This document shows positions 1 through 8,748 of a DNA stretch of 64,000 bases, in pieces. Position 1 is the stretch's first letter; each line of letters begins with the position of its first letter. The stretch covers positions 2,046,001 through 2,110,000 of the forward strand of contig NZ_JQLI01000008.1 of NCBI RefSeq assembly GCF_000744095.1, written 5' to 3'. The stretch comes from Cupriavidus necator A5-1. GTDB lineage: Bacteria > Pseudomonadota > Gammaproteobacteria > Burkholderiales > Burkholderiaceae. The notes beneath the pieces are model-generated. The model was not told the DNA's origin. It did not search any database and saw nothing but the letters and a program-made list of their open reading frames with translations. Made by a program: the position numbers and the translations under genes.

Positions 1-621
1 CTTGTCGTCGACGACCACCGGCGCCATGGTCTCGGAGTAGCCCAGTTCCGGGTCCGCGATCTGTGTTTCCCACAGCAGCTTGCCGGTCTTTGCATCGAGC
101 GCGACCAGCTTGGCGTCGAGCGTGCCCATGTAGAGACGATCGCCACTGATCGCCACGCCACGGTTGTTAGGTCCGCAGCAGAACGTGGTGATCGGTCCCA
201 TCTTGTGCTTGTAGTGCCAGAACTCCTTGCCCGTCACCGCGTCGATGGCATAGACGTGGTTGTAGGAAGTGGTCAGGAACATGACCCCGTTGACGACGAT
301 CGGCGCAGTCTCCATTGACTCCATCACTGCTGTCTGGAATACGAAAGCGGGCCTCAGCCTGGCGACGTTTTTCGTGTTGATCTGCGCAGCCGGGTAGTAG
401 CGCGTCTGCACGTACGAGCCGTTGGAGTGCAGCCAGTCGTTGCCGTTGGTGCCCGCGGCATCGAGCTGAGCTTGCGTGACCGGCCGCAGTGCACCGGACA
501 TCGGCGCACCGGGCGTAGTCGCACCGCGCTGGATTTCCTCGGCGCCGAGCGCGGCAGAAGCAGTGGAGGCAAGGAAGAGCAGGGGGAGGGCGTGCTTGGA
601 GAGGCGAGGGAGTGAGAGCAT
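1..621 (-). CDS. PQQ-dependent methanol/ethanol-family alcohol dehydrogenase, N-terminal part (runs off the window)
   Basis: This is the first 207 residues of a periplasmic quinoprotein dehydrogenase that oxidises primary alcohols and passes electrons to cytochrome c. Residues 1-27 form a signal peptide. Beta-propeller repeats follow, with DAKTGKLLWET near 177-187. The adjacent cysteine pair at 148-149 (TFCCGPNNRG) is the vicinal disulfide that stacks on PQQ in this family, and Glu102 lies in the usual PQQ-contact stretch. The ATG at 619-621 is preceded by AAGGAG at good spacing. The C-terminal part lies outside the window, so the residue that separates calcium from lanthanide enzymes cannot be seen. 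The TonB receptor and beta-propeller genes nearby fit a PQQ-oxidase neighbourhood. Confidence 0.93.
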   Translation of the reverse strand, partial: MLSLPRLSKHALPLLFLASTASAALGAEEIQRGATTPGAPMSGALRPVTQAQLDAAGTNGNDWLHSNGSYVQTRYYPAAQINTKNVARLRPAFVFQTAVMESMETAPIVVNGVMFLTTSYNHVYAIDAVTGKEFWHYKHKMGPITTFCCGPNNRGVAISGDRLYMGTLDAKLVALDAKTGKLLWETQIADPELGYSETMAPVVVDDK

Positions 622-747
622 GGGGGTGCTCCTTGTTCGATTCTTGTCGACCTGGCCGCTTGGGTGAGCGAAACGCACAAGCCGATGCGCATCGTTGCGA
701 CGCAAAGCAGGTCCTGCCGCGCGTCGAAGTGGCCCGAGGTGAAGTGC

Positions 748-775
748 AGTATAGGCAAGAACCCAAGCAAAACAA
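748..775 (-). promoter_or_regulatory. Candidate sigma70 promoter of the PQQ dehydrogenase
   Basis: Read on the minus strand, TTGTTT (770-775) and TATACT (748-753) are separated by 16 bp, about 130 bp upstream of the dehydrogenase start. It was found by eye only. The rest of 622-974 contains no convincing gene. Confidence 0.4.
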
Positions 776-974
776 CCAGCACACGAGGCGCGGTTTGCAC
801 GCCGCAAGGGCACCGCTGAATCGGTGCATTGCAGCATGAAAAGGCGGCTTGAATTTGTGCTTCGCGCGCACCAGACTTAGCGGGCGGGTCGGCAGAGGAG
901 GCCGGGAACGGCCTTGCATTGCGGTACCCGTCTTGCGCAACGCGTCGCAACGGTTGTCATCGGAGGGCCCGGAA

Positions 975-1655
975 ATGAATCGTGATCTGCGGAGGATTTC
1001 AGTGGCGTGCCTGTGCGCGCTCTGCCTGCTCGCAGGCAAGGCACCTGCGCAAGGCGACATCAGCGTGAACGCGCGCTTGCTGGCTTCGGCGCGCGCCGGG
1101 GACGAGGCCGGCGTGCGCGGTGCGCTGGAACAGGGCGCTGCGGTGGACTCGCGCAACCGTATCGGCGACACGCCGTTGCTGACTGCCTCCAAGCGCGGCG
1201 TGACCAGCATGGCGCGCGCGCTGGTCGAACACGGTGCCAATGTCAGCCAGCCGAACCTGCAAGGCGTGACGCCGCTGATGGCGGCTGCTTTTGGTGGCTA
1301 CCAGGAGATCACCGCGATGCTGCTGGCGCGTCATGCCGAGCTGAACGCCACCGACCGCGTCAGCAAGACCGCCATGATCTACGCAGCGGGAGAGGGTCGC
1401 ACGGTGGTGGTGAAGCAGCTGCTCGATGCCGGCGTCGATATCAACGCGCGCTATGCCCATGGCCTGACGGCACTGATGTGGGCGGCCGGCTACGACAAGA
1501 GTGAGGTCGTGCAGCTGCTGCTCTCGCGTGGCGCCGATGCCTCGTTGCGCGATGATCGCGGGCTGACTGCGCGCGAGATTGCCGAGCAGGCAGGCGCGAA
1601 GAACGTAATGGCTACCCTGGCGGGCGGCCAGACCGCGGCAGCGCCGGTGAAGTAG
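975..1655 (+). CDS. Exported ankyrin-repeat protein
   Basis: A 226-residue protein with an N-terminal signal peptide (about 1-25, ending APAQG). Five to six ankyrin repeats fill the rest, with recurrent TPLLTA, TPLMAAA, TALMWAA and LLxxGAD helix-turn motifs from about 30 to 215. Ankyrin repeats bind other proteins; a periplasmic location is inferred from the signal. The ATG at 975 follows GGAGG at 962-966, and an upstream extension of the frame is ignored because it lacks a ribosome site and would bury the signal peptide. It is divergent from the PQQ dehydrogenase and convergent with the beta-propeller gene 11 bp downstream. Its partner is unknown; the neighbouring redox enzyme is an obvious candidate. 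Confidence 0.85.
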   Translation: MNRDLRRISVACLCALCLLAGKAPAQGDISVNARLLASARAGDEAGVRGALEQGAAVDSRNRIGDTPLLTASKRGVTSMARALVEHGANVSQPNLQGVTPLMAAAFGGYQEITAMLLARHAELNATDRVSKTAMIYAAGEGRTVVVKQLLDAGVDINARYAHGLTALMWAAGYDKSEVVQLLLSRGADASLRDDRGLTAREIAEQAGAKNVMATLAGGQTAAAPVK

Positions 1656-1666
1656 CGCCGCTGCGC

Positions 1667-2731
1667 TCACGGCGAATCGATCGAACCCACGCTCTTCGGA
1701 TAGGTCACGATGCCCCAGGCTAGCGGCAGTCCGTCGAACTGCCGCACCGGCTGGTAGGTGCGTGCGTCGAAGACATAGACCGCATTGGAGCGCCCGCAGG
1801 CCACCAGCAGCCGCGCATCGTCCGGCGTGAAGCTGAAATGCCAGCAGCGCTTGCCGACCGCGATGTCGGCCAGCGACGCGAAGGTCTGCGCATCGAACAC
1901 CTGCAGGGTATCGGCGCGCGCTGCGGCGACGAACAGCCGCGCGCCGGCGCGATCGAACGCCACCCCGTAGGGACCGGTGCGCGTCGGCACGGTGCGCTGC
2001 ACGCGGAAGTCCGTGGCGTCGAGCACGACGAAGGCATTGGCCGATTCCAGCGTCACCACGTAGCGGTTACCGTCCGGGCTCGCCTTGATCCCGCGCGGGC
2101 GCGAGCCAGCCGGCATCGGCAGCAGCTTCACTTGCCTGCCGCTGGCTTTCTCATAGACCGTGACGGTGTCGTCGCCTTCGTTGGTGACCAGCATCAGCTT
2201 GCCATCGCGCGAGAACTCGATGCCTTCGGTTTCCAGCCCGCAACGGATCGTCCGGCTCACGCGCCAGTCCTTCAGGTCGATCACGGCGATTTCCGCCGGC
2301 AGGGGCTTGTCGGCATCGCCTTTGCCCGTTGCGGAGGGTGGCGGCGCGGCGCCGGGCGGGCCGGAGCGCTCGCCCGGTTCGTAGGTGACGAAGGCCTGGT
2401 TCCCGGCCACGCGCACGAACTCCGGGTTCTGTCCGATCGGCACGCGTCGAACCAGCTGGCCGGTGGCAATGTCGATCACCGACAGGTCGCCCGTGTCCTT
2501 GTTGGCCGCCAGCAGGTATTTGCCATCGGCGGTCACGCCCAGTCCGCGCGGCCCCTTGCCCCCGGCCGGGAGGGTGGCCACGGTTTCGAGCCGGTCCAGG
2601 TCGATGACGGCAATGCCGCCGCCTTCGGTCGATACGTAGGCCTGCGCCGCGTTGGCCGCAACCGGGCACACTAGCGCCAATATGGCAGCGGCCAGCAGGT
2701 GCCGCGTACGGCAGGGATGATGCGAAGGCAT
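1667..2731 (-). CDS. Periplasmic YVTN-type beta-propeller protein
   Basis: A 354-residue protein with a signal peptide (about 1-28, ending ANAAQ) and seven-bladed propeller repeats. Characteristic blade strings are IAVIDLDRLETVATLP, GDLSVIDIATGQLVRR, DTVTVYEKASGRQVKL and VYVFDARTYQPVRQF. Proteins of this type are often encoded with PQQ-dependent alcohol oxidation systems. No catalytic residue can be named, so a scaffold or sensor role is as likely as an enzymatic one. The ATG at 2731 follows GAGGAG, and a 12-codon upstream extension has no ribosome site. It lies 36 bp downstream of the TonB receptor on the same strand, so the two probably form an operon. Confidence 0.85.
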   Translation of the reverse strand: MPSHHPCRTRHLLAAAILALVCPVAANAAQAYVSTEGGGIAVIDLDRLETVATLPAGGKGPRGLGVTADGKYLLAANKDTGDLSVIDIATGQLVRRVPIGQNPEFVRVAGNQAFVTYEPGERSGPPGAAPPPSATGKGDADKPLPAEIAVIDLKDWRVSRTIRCGLETEGIEFSRDGKLMLVTNEGDDTVTVYEKASGRQVKLLPMPAGSRPRGIKASPDGNRYVVTLESANAFVVLDATDFRVQRTVPTRTGPYGVAFDRAGARLFVAAARADTLQVFDAQTFASLADIAVGKRCWHFSFTPDDARLLVACGRSNAVYVFDARTYQPVRQFDGLPLAWGIVTYPKSVGSIDSP

Positions 2732-2767
2732 GGAGTCTCCTCGTTGCCTGGATGGTTGGCGGCCCAC

Positions 2768-5089
2768 TCAGCGTCCGTCCCACTCATAGCGCACGCCGAC
2801 CAGGAACAGCCGGGGCGCGCCGGGTGCGACAAAGCGCTCAATGGGTACCGCCGCGCCCGGTTGCAGCAGCGTGCCGCCCGGGAACAGGTTGTAGCCCACC
2901 TGTCCGTAGGACTCGTAGCGGCGGTCGAACAGGTTGTCGATGCGCCCATAGAGCTGCCAGCGCGGCGCGAACTGCCAGCTGGCGCGCAGGTTTAGCAGCA
3001 GGTAGCCGGCAGTGCGGGCGAGGCTCGGGTCTTGCGCGCTGAGCGCGCCATCCTCGTTGCCCGCGACCGGACGCGAGGACGATACGATCACGTCGCCCCC
3101 TACGCTGACGGTCGCGGTCGCGCGCCAGTCTGCCCCGAGCCTGAAGCTGTGCAGCGGGATCCCTGCCATGCGTGTGCCCGGATGCACCACCACCGGCGCG
3201 GCGAAGGGGGTCTGCAACTGGCCGTCCGCCTGGTAGGTCGCTTGCGTGTAGCTGTAGCCGGCGCGCAGCGCCAGCCGGCCCAGCCGCTGCCGCAAGCCGA
3301 GCTCAAGGCCCTGGTTGCGTGTCTTCGGGAAGTTCGAGAAATACCCCAGCGGACTGAACGGCGAGCGCTGGAAGATGATGTCGTCGGTGTTGTTGCTGCG
3401 GTAGAGCGCCAGGGTCAGCTCAGTGGTGTCAGCCGGCTGCCAGCGTCCACCTAGTTCCACGGTGCGCGTGACCACCTGGCGCAGGAAGGGATCGGCCTGC
3501 AGGCCGGTCGGCAACTGGCAGGCGTTGGCCGGGTCCGCGCAACCCAGCTCGATCGCCGTGGGCATGCGCGTGCCTTGCGAGGCGGAGCCGAAGATCGTCA
3601 GGCTGTCGAACAGCAGGTGCGATGCCCCCACCGACGGGTTGAGCCGCGAGAACGTGAAGCGCTCGTCCGATTGCGTGGGCGCGCCCAGCACCGTATGCCG
3701 GCGGCCGTCGTTCCAGCGGGCGGCCAGCGTCAGGAAGGTGTGGGGAAGCAGGCGGATGGTGTCGGTTGCGTACAGCCCCACGGTGCTGTCGCGGCCGTCC
3801 AGCGAGGCGTTGGTGACCACCGGTGCATTGGGATCACCCAGCGCCGTGCGCGCAGCGTCGAAGCTGGCCAGCTGCGTGCTCTGCGCGTAACGCGAATGGT
3901 TCAGGTCCAGCGCGGCGCCCAGTGCGAAGCGGTGCGTCTCGCCATCGTGCGACCACTGCGCCGACACGCCATAGCTGGTCTCGCGCAGGGTGGAAGAATT
4001 GAGTACGGCATTGGCGGGCGCGTCGTCCGCTTCGCAGCCTTCGGCGCCGGCGTCGCCCTGGCAGCCGAGCAGGGTGTCGAGGTAGTCGTCGTGGATATCG
4101 CCGCTGTTGGCGCGCGAGCGCGTGCGGCGCACGTAGGCGGTGAGCTGCAGCTGGTCCTGCGCATTGAACTGATGCGCACCGTTGAGCGTCAGCTGCAGCG
4201 ATTTCACGCGCGTGACATCGGGCGCGGTGTAAATCGCGCGGCGGTCGGGGCCGTAGATGCTGCCCGGTGTCAGGCCATTGCCCGACAGCCGGCTGTTGCT
4301 GCCGAGCAGGCTGAGGCTCCATTGAGTGGCGCTGGTCGAGCGGCCCAGCTTGAAAAAGAGGTTGCCGAGATCGCTGTCGGCGCGGTCGCGCCAGCCATCC
4401 TCGCGCCAGCCGGTGCCGGCAAAGTAAGCGTGCCAGCCGTCGCCCAGCGACTTGCCCGCGCTGACATCGAGCCGCGCGCGGCCGTAGCTGCCGATGCTGA
4501 GGTCGGCCTCCACGCCCTGGTGCGTTTCGCCGGATTTGGTGACCAGCGCAAGCGCGCCGCCCAGCGTGTTGAGCCCGTAGAGCGGGTTGCTGCCGGGCAC
4601 CAGCGTCACCGTGCTGATGGCGGCCTCCGGAATGCCGGCCCAGTTGATGACATCGCCCAGTGCCGCGTTCTGGCGCACGCCGTCGAGGTACAGCGACAGC
4701 CCTTGTGCAGAACCCAGCGTGGGCGAGAGCCGGTAGCCGCGATAGAGGATGTCCTGCGCGAACGGATTGCCCTGTGTGTCATTGACCACGATCCCGTTCA
4801 TGTTCTCCGCCAGGAAGGACGGGAGGTTGGCGGATTTCGCACGTTCCAGGTCGCCATCGGTGGCAGTCTGGACGTTGGCGGGAAATGCCTGGCGCTCGAT
4901 GGTGAAGCCGGGCAACGGCGTCGGGGCCACGACGGTGACCTCTTGCAGGTTGTGGACCTGGTCCGCCTGGCTGCCCGCGTCAGGCTGGCTGGCCTGCTGC
5001 GCTGCGACAGGCGCGGCCGCCGCCAGCGCAATGGCGACCATGCCCGGCGCATGCCGGGACGGGCGAGTGCGGCGTCGGGCGTGGGCCAT
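2768..5089 (-). CDS. TonB-dependent outer-membrane receptor
   Basis: A 773-residue outer-membrane receptor. A signal peptide (about 1-30, ending PVAAQQ) precedes a plug domain (about 65-190, including LAENMNGIVVND, ILYRGY and LSLYLDGVRQ) and a 22-strand barrel. Such receptors import chelated metals or cofactors using TonB energy. The ligand is not evident. The adjacent beta-propeller and PQQ dehydrogenase genes suggest PQQ or a lanthanide or other metal chelate, by analogy with receptors in PQQ-oxidation clusters; this is inference. The start at 5089 was chosen because it follows GAGGGGAA and places the signal peptide at the N-terminus. The promoter should lie in the 215 bp shared with the divergent gene at 5305; no riboswitch was recognised there. 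Confidence 0.92.
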   Translation of the reverse strand: MAHARRRTRPSRHAPGMVAIALAAAAPVAAQQASQPDAGSQADQVHNLQEVTVVAPTPLPGFTIERQAFPANVQTATDGDLERAKSANLPSFLAENMNGIVVNDTQGNPFAQDILYRGYRLSPTLGSAQGLSLYLDGVRQNAALGDVINWAGIPEAAISTVTLVPGSNPLYGLNTLGGALALVTKSGETHQGVEADLSIGSYGRARLDVSAGKSLGDGWHAYFAGTGWREDGWRDRADSDLGNLFFKLGRSTSATQWSLSLLGSNSRLSGNGLTPGSIYGPDRRAIYTAPDVTRVKSLQLTLNGAHQFNAQDQLQLTAYVRRTRSRANSGDIHDDYLDTLLGCQGDAGAEGCEADDAPANAVLNSSTLRETSYGVSAQWSHDGETHRFALGAALDLNHSRYAQSTQLASFDAARTALGDPNAPVVTNASLDGRDSTVGLYATDTIRLLPHTFLTLAARWNDGRRHTVLGAPTQSDERFTFSRLNPSVGASHLLFDSLTIFGSASQGTRMPTAIELGCADPANACQLPTGLQADPFLRQVVTRTVELGGRWQPADTTELTLALYRSNNTDDIIFQRSPFSPLGYFSNFPKTRNQGLELGLRQRLGRLALRAGYSYTQATYQADGQLQTPFAAPVVVHPGTRMAGIPLHSFRLGADWRATATVSVGGDVIVSSSRPVAGNEDGALSAQDPSLARTAGYLLLNLRASWQFAPRWQLYGRIDNLFDRRYESYGQVGYNLFPGGTLLQPGAAVPIERFVAPGAPRLFLVGVRYEWDGR

Positions 5090-5304
5090 GGGGTTCCCCT
5101 CTCGCGCCGCATCGCGCGGGCGGCTGTGATGGAGACTTCCTGGGGTGGCGCAAATGCTACCTAATCTAGTCCAGCGCGCAGGCGGTGCCAAGGGCGATTG
5201 CCCGGTAAGCCATTTTTTCGCCTAGAGTTTCTTGGGCGGCCAGTGTGCGGCAGGAGACCTTGCGAACCGGCCACAGGGCCAAGCAGTCATCCCAGGAGAG
5301 CGCG

Positions 5305-6066
5305 ATGCAAGAGCCGGCAGTTGTCATCGATCCCGAACGCCGCCGCATGCTGCGAGCCGGGGCGCTGGCCATCCTGACGCTGAGCCTTCCGCCGTTGACC
5401 GCCTGCGCTCAGCGAACGGCCGCGGCCGGGAACGCGGGCCCGGCGCGCATCGGCGTGATCGGCTCCGGGCGCATCGGCGGGACCGTCGGCGGGCTCTGGG
5501 TCAAGGCGGGGCACCCGGTCCTGTTCTCGTCGCGGCATCCTGAATCGCTCAAGCCGCTGGTCGACGGCCTCGGCCCGCTGGCGCGGGCGGGCACGGTCGC
5601 GGAGGCAATCGCCTTCGCCGATGTGCTGTTCCTCGCCACCCCTTACGGCGCTTTGCCGCAACTCAGCCAGGAGAATGCCGGGGCGTGGTCAGGCAAGATC
5701 GTGCTGGATGCCACCAATGCCATTGCCCAGCGCGACGGCGCCATTGCCGATGAAGCCCAGCGAAACGGCATTGGCATCACCACGGCGAAATACCTGCGCG
5801 GCGCGCGCGTGGTGCGGGCGTTCAATTTCATGGGGGCGACCAATTTCGCCAATGAACATCACCGGACCGGTGACCTGATTGCCGTGCCGATCGCCGGCGA
5901 CGACGAGGCGGCGCTGCAGGTGGCGGCGCAACTGGTGCGCGATGCGGGGTTTGAACCGGTAGTGGTGGGGCCGCTGGCCAGCGCGGACAAGTTCGCGCCG
6001 GGCGGGCCCCTGTTCCGGCAGATTGGCACTGCCGAAGAATTTCGCAGGAAGATGAGCGGGAATTAG
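5305..6066 (+). CDS. F420-dependent NADP reductase-like Rossmann protein with lipoprotein-like leader
   Basis: A 253-residue NAD(P)-binding protein. Residues 1-30 contain two arginines and a hydrophobic stretch ending LPPLTACAQ, like a lipobox, so the protein may be exported or membrane-anchored. A Rossmann fold starts near residue 40 (IGVIGSGRIGGTVG). The rest matches NADP oxidoreductases of the coenzyme F420 type, including LDATNA and RAFNFMG segments. In bacteria lacking F420 these proteins generally act on other substrates, which cannot be told here. The ATG at 5305 follows CCAGGAG; a 20-codon upstream extension is not used. It is divergent from the TonB receptor. Confidence 0.8.
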   Translation: MQEPAVVIDPERRRMLRAGALAILTLSLPPLTACAQRTAAAGNAGPARIGVIGSGRIGGTVGGLWVKAGHPVLFSSRHPESLKPLVDGLGPLARAGTVAEAIAFADVLFLATPYGALPQLSQENAGAWSGKIVLDATNAIAQRDGAIADEAQRNGIGITTAKYLRGARVVRAFNFMGATNFANEHHRTGDLIAVPIAGDDEAALQVAAQLVRDAGFEPVVVGPLASADKFAPGGPLFRQIGTAEEFRRKMSGN

Positions 6067-6114
6067 CCGCCGGGAAGGTTGCTTGCCGGCTCAGGGCCAG
6101 CGGCGGCTGCGGAC

Positions 6115-7107
6115 TCAGTCTTCCGCTACGAAGCCGGTCGCCTCGACGATCGGTTTCCACGCTGCCCGCTCAACCTGGATGCGTCGCCGCGCTTCCTGGC
6201 CGGATCGTGCCACGACCTCGAGGCCGAGGGCTTCCAGCTTTGTCGCCGTTGCGGCGTTGCCGGAGGCGGCGAGGAACATCTTCTCGACCTTGGCCAGCAC
6301 GTCAGGCTGGGTGCCCGCAGGTACAAACACACCGTACCAGCTGGTGGCATAGTCATACTGGCTGAACCCCTGTTCCTTCATGGTCGGCACGTCCGGCAGA
6401 GCCTTGGCGCGCCGCGTGCCGCTCACCCCGAGAAACTGCAGCTTGCCGCCTTTGTAGAGCGGCATCATGCTGGCGACTGCGTCCCAGCCGATCGACACGT
6501 TGCCGCTGATCACATCCACCAGCATCGGCGACGCACCGCGGTAAGCAGCCGGCGTGATCGAAATGCCTGCGGACTTGCCCAGTGCCACCGTGCCAAGGTG
6601 TCCCGCACTGCCAATCGTGGCCAGGCCCAGGCTGGCGCCGCCGGGGTTGCGCTTTGCCCAGTCGACGTACTCCTTCATATTGCGGTAGGGCTGCTGCGGG
6701 CCTGCTGCGACGGCGGTGGGAACATCGGTGAGCACCGCGGCGGGTATCAGATCCTTGTCGGCATCGTAGCCCAGCTTCTTGTAGGTCAGCGGGAAGATCG
6801 TGAACAGTGGCGACGGGCCGATGAATACCGTCTTGCCGTCCGGCTTTGCCCGCTTCACGTAGTCGAGCGCCAGCCGCGCCGACGCGCCGGGGCGGTTTTC
6901 CACGACCACAGTGCCGTGGCCATCCTGGCGCAGTTGCTCGGCGTATAGCCGGGCCAGACTGTCGGCAGCGCCGCCTGGCGCATAGCCGACGATGATGTGC
7001 ATCGGCTCGGCATCGGCTGCCCGGGCAGGGGTGGACATCGCTACGGCGGCTGCGGCAACCGCGGTCACGGCAAGCAGGCCTCGCGCAAGGCGGAGAGTGG
7101 GCATCAT
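6115..7107 (-). CDS. Bug-family periplasmic substrate-binding protein (tripartite tricarboxylate transporter type)
   Basis: A 330-residue solute receptor. A signal peptide (about 1-29, ending TPARAAD) is followed by the Bug signature IIVGYAPGGAADSLAR and VVENRPGASARLALDYV. These receptors capture carboxylates in the periplasm; many work without a dedicated TctAB permease, and none is seen here. It is the last gene of a minus-strand series and lies 40 bp after the amidase, so its ligand is probably the amidase substrate or product. The double ATG at 7104-7107 was chosen because it immediately precedes the signal peptide; the ribosome site is weak. Confidence 0.9.
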   Translation of the reverse strand: MMPTLRLARGLLAVTAVAAAAVAMSTPARAADAEPMHIIVGYAPGGAADSLARLYAEQLRQDGHGTVVVENRPGASARLALDYVKRAKPDGKTVFIGPSPLFTIFPLTYKKLGYDADKDLIPAAVLTDVPTAVAAGPQQPYRNMKEYVDWAKRNPGGASLGLATIGSAGHLGTVALGKSAGISITPAAYRGASPMLVDVISGNVSIGWDAVASMMPLYKGGKLQFLGVSGTRRAKALPDVPTMKEQGFSQYDYATSWYGVFVPAGTQPDVLAKVEKMFLAASGNAATATKLEALGLEVVARSGQEARRRIQVERAAWKPIVEATGFVAED

Positions 7108-7147
7108 GTCAGCGAAAGCAGGAATGAGAGGAAAAAAAAGCCCGTAC

Positions 7148-8575
7148 TCAGGGCAAGGTTGGCCATTGCGCGCGGAAATCATGCGCGGACTCGAACAGCG
7201 CCGCTGCGCGCAGCAACGCCGCGTCCTGGCGGAACTGTCCGACCAGTTGCAAGCCGATGGGCAGGCCGTCCTGGCCAAAGCCGCAGGGCAGGCTGATGGC
7301 CGGGTGTCCGGTCATGTTGAATGGCATGGTCCATGGAAACCAATGGGCCCGCACATTTTCATAGGACTGTCCGTCGATCTCGATCCGGCCGAACAGGTCC
7401 TGGTCCAGCGGCAGTGCGGTTCGTGTCAGCGTCGGCATGGCGAGCAGGTCGGCACGCGCCAACAGCGCCTGCACCCGCAGGAAAAGCTGTGAGCGCTCGA
7501 ACATGGCCTGCTGGTACTCCACACCGCTAATATGGGCGGCGGATTCCACCTGCCGCACGAAGGTGGGGCTCAGCAGATCGGCATGCTTCTCGACGATGGG
7601 TGCGAAGCGGGTGCGCCAGACCGTATGGTTGATGGCGCGCCAGATCGGCTCCACGTCGAAACCCTCGCCGGAGAACGGCTCCAGCTGCGCCCCCAAGGCG
7701 CGCAAGCGTTCCAGGCTGGCCTCGAATGCCGTCGCCACATCCGCCGATACCGGCCGCCCTGGTGGCGCCAGGCAATACAGCACGCGCCGCCCACGCAAAT
7801 CGCCCTGCGGCTGCGCGGCGGCGATGTAGTCCGGCACTGGCACGCCGATCGACCACGGATCGCAAGCATGCTCGCCTGCCATGGCCTGCATCATCAAGCC
7901 GGTATCGGCCACGGTTCGCGTGGTCGGCGTGACATAGGTCTGGTTGCCGAAGAGATCTTGTGCCTGGCTATGCGGGATCACGCCCTGGCTTTGCTTGATG
8001 CCCACCACCCCGTTGCACGCGGCCGGTATGCGAGTCGAGCCGCCGCCGTCCGTCGCCACGGCCAGCGGTGCGATGCCGCTGGCCACCGCGACCGCCGCGC
8101 CCCCACTCGACCCGCCGCTGGTCCGGTCCGGATGCCATGCATTGCGCGTGCGGCCGAATAGCGGAGAATCCGTCAGGCATTTCGATCCGAACTCGGGCGT
8201 GGTGGTCTTGCCGATCAGGATTGCGCCCTGGGCTCGCAAGCGGGCGACCGACACGGCATCTTCTGCCGGCACGTTTTCGCGCATCGGCTGTGCGCCGAAG
8301 CTTGTCCGTATGCCGCGCGTATTGACGATGTCCTTGACGGTGAACGGGATCCCATGCAGCAGGCCCAATGATCGTCCCGCCATGACATCCTGCTCGGCCG
8401 TGCGAGCTGCCGCCATGGCTTCGTCCGCGCACAGCGTGATAAAGCAGTTCAATGTCGGCTGCAAGCGTTCTGCGCGAGCCAGCACCGCTTCAGTCAGCGT
8501 CACCGGCGAGACTTCCTTGCGGCGGATGCGAAGCTGCAATTCTGCAGCGGAAAGAAAACAAAGCGCTTCGCTCAT
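7148..8575 (-). CDS. Amidase-signature family hydrolase
   Basis: A 475-residue amidase with the complete Ser-cisSer-Lys triad: Lys81 (FTVKD), the cis-serine in SGGSSGG at 153-159, and nucleophile Ser180 in DGGGSTR. It hydrolyses a carboxamide or aryl amide to acid and ammonia; the exact substrate is unknown. The ATG at 8575 follows AAGGAGA. It is encoded between the racemase-like gene and a Bug receptor on the same strand, with an aromatic-acid transporter further upstream. This suggests uptake and hydrolysis of an amide, releasing an acid that feeds the neighbouring aromatic pathway. Confidence 0.92.
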   Translation of the reverse strand: MSEALCFLSAAELQLRIRRKEVSPVTLTEAVLARAERLQPTLNCFITLCADEAMAAARTAEQDVMAGRSLGLLHGIPFTVKDIVNTRGIRTSFGAQPMRENVPAEDAVSVARLRAQGAILIGKTTTPEFGSKCLTDSPLFGRTRNAWHPDRTSGGSSGGAAVAVASGIAPLAVATDGGGSTRIPAACNGVVGIKQSQGVIPHSQAQDLFGNQTYVTPTTRTVADTGLMMQAMAGEHACDPWSIGVPVPDYIAAAQPQGDLRGRRVLYCLAPPGRPVSADVATAFEASLERLRALGAQLEPFSGEGFDVEPIWRAINHTVWRTRFAPIVEKHADLLSPTFVRQVESAAHISGVEYQQAMFERSQLFLRVQALLARADLLAMPTLTRTALPLDQDLFGRIEIDGQSYENVRAHWFPWTMPFNMTGHPAISLPCGFGQDGLPIGLQLVGQFRQDAALLRAAALFESAHDFRAQWPTLP

Positions 8576-8748
8576 GAGCTGCGTCTCCTTGCGCGCGGTC
8601 CGGTACATGGCCGGCCATTGTGAGGTAGTTAGAATATTAGCGCGGCGGGCGAAGGGACGGGGAAAAATAGCCGAACGGCCTTCGCAGTAGTGCAGTCAAC
8701 GGCTTGCGTCAATCTCGGATGCGTCCCCGATCAGTCTGAGGTCGGGCT

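Noticed and set aside
167..1240. Long open frames on both strands over the PQQ dehydrogenase and ankyrin genes
   Set aside because: Arg/Ala/Cys-rich shadow composition, no domain, and they overlap well-supported genes in other frames.
3575..5164. 529-codon open frame antisense to the TonB receptor
   Set aside because: Typical high-GC shadow with long runs of Ala, Val, Gly and Arg; the receptor on the other strand has clear domains.
5090..5304. Possible riboswitch upstream of the TonB receptor
   Set aside because: No B12 box or other recognisable aptamer element was seen in the 215 bp gap.
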